Source: an uncultured Rubritalea sp.
GTDB lineage: Bacteria > Verrucomicrobiota > Verrucomicrobiia > Verrucomicrobiales > Akkermansiaceae
Reading direction: 5' to 3'
Assembly (NCBI GenBank): GCA_937951395.1
Contig: CALFBV010000066.1
Location: 1 to 7,578 of the forward strand
Length of the DNA stretch: 7,578 nt
A model generated the notes under the pieces. That model was given only the letters and a program-made list of their open reading frames with translations. It did not search any database and was not told the DNA's origin. A program made the position numbers and the translations under genes. Positions 5,589 to 7,578 of the stretch are shown piece by piece (within the stretch, counting starts at the first letter, position 1; every line of letters begins with the position of its first letter).

Positions 5589-6524
5589 ATGGCTAATCCA
5601 CAAAATAGAAATTTCCAAAAGACGTCATTTATCTCCTTTGCAAGAATAAGGGTGATCGCAGGGCATACATTTACTCAGTTAATGCGCATGAAGGTGTTTT
5701 ATTTTCTAGTCGCTTTTGTCATTCTACTCTGGGGAGCAAAGCAGATCATTTTACCAAATGAAACTGGTGGCGACAGCAGCCCAGAGCAGGAGCTAAGACT
5801 GATCAAGAGTGCTGGCTTCGCAGCGATGAATATGTTCTCCATGATACTTGCGCTTTCCGCCACTGCCCTGCTCATACCTAAGGACATAGAAGACCGGACA
5901 CTTTACACCATTTTATGTAAACCTGTGCCAAGACTAGACTACTTGTTAGGCAAGCTCCTAGGCATACTAGTGCTGATCTTCGTATCACTCATAGCAATGG
6001 ATCTAGTGTTGAGTTTCTTCTTAAATCAGAAAGCATCTGCTATCATCGCCCTGCAAACTGAGCAACTAGTGGGCATTGGTATGCCACAAGAGATGATCAA
6101 TGAACAACTCGCTGGCCTGAAAGCTCATGGGGTAACGATGAATATTCATTACGCGGCGTTTGCTATTTTCTTGAAAGCCACTGTGATAGCCTCGATAGCG
6201 TTATTAATCTCGACGTTTTCCTCATCCACATTGTTCACCCAGATTCTGACTTTAGTGGTCATCGTAATTGGCCTCATTCAGGCTGACGCGCGTGAATATG
6301 CCACGGTGATGGCACAGTTTGGCGAATCAAACACGCTTTCTAACATATCGCTCGCAATTGCCGTATTCTTCCCTGATTTACAATTCTTATCAGTAGAGGA
6401 TGGCGTGATAGATGGCCGGAACATCCCGATGAAAATCATGTGGCAAATCTCAATAATCGCTTCGTTTTATTTCGCTATCTACATCGTACTTTCATGGTTA
6501 ACCTTTAGAAAGAAAGAGTTTTAA
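5589..6524 (+). CDS. ABC-2 type transporter permease
   Basis: This 311-residue inner-membrane protein has about six hydrophobic segments at 36-56, 76-97, 122-145, 186-208, 213-232 and 283-306. Between segments 2 and 3 lies IPKDIEDRTLYTILCKPVPR (96-115), followed by a conserved-looking LLGKLLG. This is the cytoplasmic coupling region typical of ABC-2 permeases, where acidic residues precede R-T-x-Y-x-L-x-x-K-P. The loop between segments 1 and 2 is polar and probably extracytoplasmic. The frame is open back to 5487, but that would overlap the ATPase gene by almost 100 bp, so the ATG at 5589 is preferred. An AGGAG lies at 5571-5575, 13 bp upstream, which is long spacing for a ribosome binding site. 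The next gene starts 3 bp after its stop. Two copies would probably pair with two ATPase subunits. Confidence 0.9.
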   Translation: MANPQNRNFQKTSFISFARIRVIAGHTFTQLMRMKVFYFLVAFVILLWGAKQIILPNETGGDSSPEQELRLIKSAGFAAMNMFSMILALSATALLIPKDIEDRTLYTILCKPVPRLDYLLGKLLGILVLIFVSLIAMDLVLSFFLNQKASAIIALQTEQLVGIGMPQEMINEQLAGLKAHGVTMNIHYAAFAIFLKATVIASIALLISTFSSSTLFTQILTLVVIVIGLIQADAREYATVMAQFGESNTLSNISLAIAVFFPDLQFLSVEDGVIDGRNIPMKIMWQISIIASFYFAIYIVLSWLTFRKKEF

Positions 6525-6527
6525 AGG

Positions 6528-7475
6528 ATGAACAAATCACTCAACATTGTCGTAATCATCGCTATACTGGGAGTCACTGGCTGGCTAAGAATGCCATACG
6601 AACAGAAGCTCTCAGATGAGCTCCATAGACTAAAACTCGTCCCACCTAGATTATCCTTAGAGGATAGAACTAGGCTCAAGCAGAAGGCTTTTGTAGCAAC
6701 TTACGGCAGCCTTCGCCCCACCATTGCGGCACTTATGAGTGATACTACTTCACGTTACCACTCTGATCAGGAATGGGATAAAATTGAGGATTATTTTTCT
6801 GAAATCGTACTCTTAGATCCGTATAATCTCTATTACTGGGATCAAGCCTCTTGGCATATGGCATCAAATGCAGCTGCGGATAAACGGGACGATGAGACCC
6901 TGACTGAGGTGGGCAGACAAAAGGCGTTTAAAAAATACATACAGAAGGGTAAGGACATACTCAACCAAGGCATTAAAATCAATCCTGGCCAGTGGAAACT
7001 ATTAAACCTCAAGGCAATGCTAGAAGCTAACAGACACAGAAATCCAGACTATCCTGCCGCGGTAGAAACCTATCGTGAATTACTAGAAACACCTGATCTT
7101 CCTAGGCACATAAAAAGACAAACCGAGCTAAGGATACTCCACGTGATGCAGCAGCTTCCAGAGCGTCATCAGGAAGCTTATGATTATGCGCTAGAGCTCT
7201 TTCATCGCTCCAACAATTATCGTGTGGATACCGTTACTAATGAGATAGTAATCGGACAGAACCACCCCTTGAACAAGGTGACCAAGCGCATGACGATGCA
7301 AGAAATCTATGGCTCTAATCAGCGAGCTCTCTCGAAACTCAAAATAAAATGGCAACGACGTGATCTGGGGCAGAAGCCTTACGGACTGGAGAAAACAATC
7401 CAAGTTTTAGAAAACAAACTCAGAGTTCCTCAAGACCAACGTGTATTTCCTCACAAGCCACTATTTATGAAATAA
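6528..7475 (+). CDS. Membrane-anchored helical-repeat (TPR-like) protein of the ABC operon
   Basis: This 315-residue protein has a hydrophobic segment at 6-20 behind MNKSL, probably a signal anchor, leaving a large soluble domain outside the cytoplasm. Residues 83-225 look like a degenerate array of paired helices: WDKIEDYFSEIVLLDP, then WDQASWHMASNAAADK (104-119), then GKDILNQGIKINP (141-153) and AAVETYRELLETPDLP. The 'helix, D/N-P, W-x-x-x-x-W' layout resembles TPR proteins that I recall next to ABC-2 exporters in Planctomycetes and relatives. The C-terminal third (226-315) is basic, with no motif I recognise. Start spacing is 3 bp after the permease stop, with AAAGG directly before the ATG, too close for a standard ribosome binding site, so translational coupling is likely. 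A role as an accessory or docking subunit of the exporter is inferred from position. A second TAA follows the stop. Confidence 0.75.
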   Translation: MNKSLNIVVIIAILGVTGWLRMPYEQKLSDELHRLKLVPPRLSLEDRTRLKQKAFVATYGSLRPTIAALMSDTTSRYHSDQEWDKIEDYFSEIVLLDPYNLYYWDQASWHMASNAAADKRDDETLTEVGRQKAFKKYIQKGKDILNQGIKINPGQWKLLNLKAMLEANRHRNPDYPAAVETYRELLETPDLPRHIKRQTELRILHVMQQLPERHQEAYDYALELFHRSNNYRVDTVTNEIVIGQNHPLNKVTKRMTMQEIYGSNQRALSKLKIKWQRRDLGQKPYGLEKTIQVLENKLRVPQDQRVFPHKPLFMK

Positions 7476-7478
7476 TAA

Positions 7479-7528
7479 AAATGAGTGATTTAATCTGATG
7501 ATAAAGACTCACTTACTATTATTTTTTT
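7479..7528 (+). terminator. Probable terminator of the ABC operon
   Basis: TGAGT (7482-7486) pairs with ACTCA (7507-7511). The stem is extended outwards by two A-T pairs past one mismatch and inwards by TTTA/TAAA past a small bulge. The hairpin is imperfect, but a run of seven T (7522-7528) follows 7 bp later, starting 46 bp after the stop codon. The remaining 7529-7578 is pyrimidine-rich and then AT-rich, with no gene I can support. Confidence 0.4.
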
Positions 7529-7578
7529 CTTTCCCTTTACCCCACTTACGTTCATGCATATAACATACTTAGTCATTA

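Overview
The window looks like ordinary chromosome of a Gram-negative bacterium of moderate GC. My best guess is Verrucomicrobiota or a neighbour in the PVC group. The clues are near-absent Shine-Dalgarno sequences before most starts, a redoxin-like exported protein with a long helical N-terminal domain, and an ABC-2 exporter operon ending in a membrane-anchored helical-repeat protein. The taxonomic call is inference; no rRNA or other marker gene is present.

Left end (1-855): two small genes of unknown function, a 137-residue membrane-anchored protein (114-527) and a 41-residue probable lipoprotein (689-814). Each is preceded by a related stretch of exactly 113 bp (1-113 and 576-688), so they look like a tandem pair of leader-plus-gene units. 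The first unit is AT-richer than the rest of the window. This is the least explained part of the window.

Middle (856-2509): a divergent pair. On the minus strand is an exported protein with a C-terminal thioredoxin-like domain whose CXXC cysteines are both replaced. On the plus strand is a four-helix membrane protein resembling the TMEM220 family. A good sigma-70-type promoter sits so close to the TMEM220-like ATG that the mRNA would be nearly leaderless.

Centre (2556-4633): htpG (Hsp90) on the minus strand, converging on the TMEM220-like gene across a strong hairpin. All ATPase motifs are intact, and several segments read more like mitochondrial TRAP1 than E. coli HtpG. The 163-bp region upstream of htpG holds a candidate promoter and several inverted repeats, and separates it from the divergent ABC operon.

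Right end (4634-7578): a tight three-gene operon (gaps of 4 and 3 bp) with an ABC ATPase, a six-helix ABC-2 permease and a membrane-anchored helical-repeat protein. Together they probably form an exporter of unknown substrate with an accessory extracytoplasmic subunit. An imperfect hairpin with a T-tract follows. I see nothing in 7529-7578. I found no tRNA, rRNA, CRISPR, insertion sequence or integrase gene in the window.
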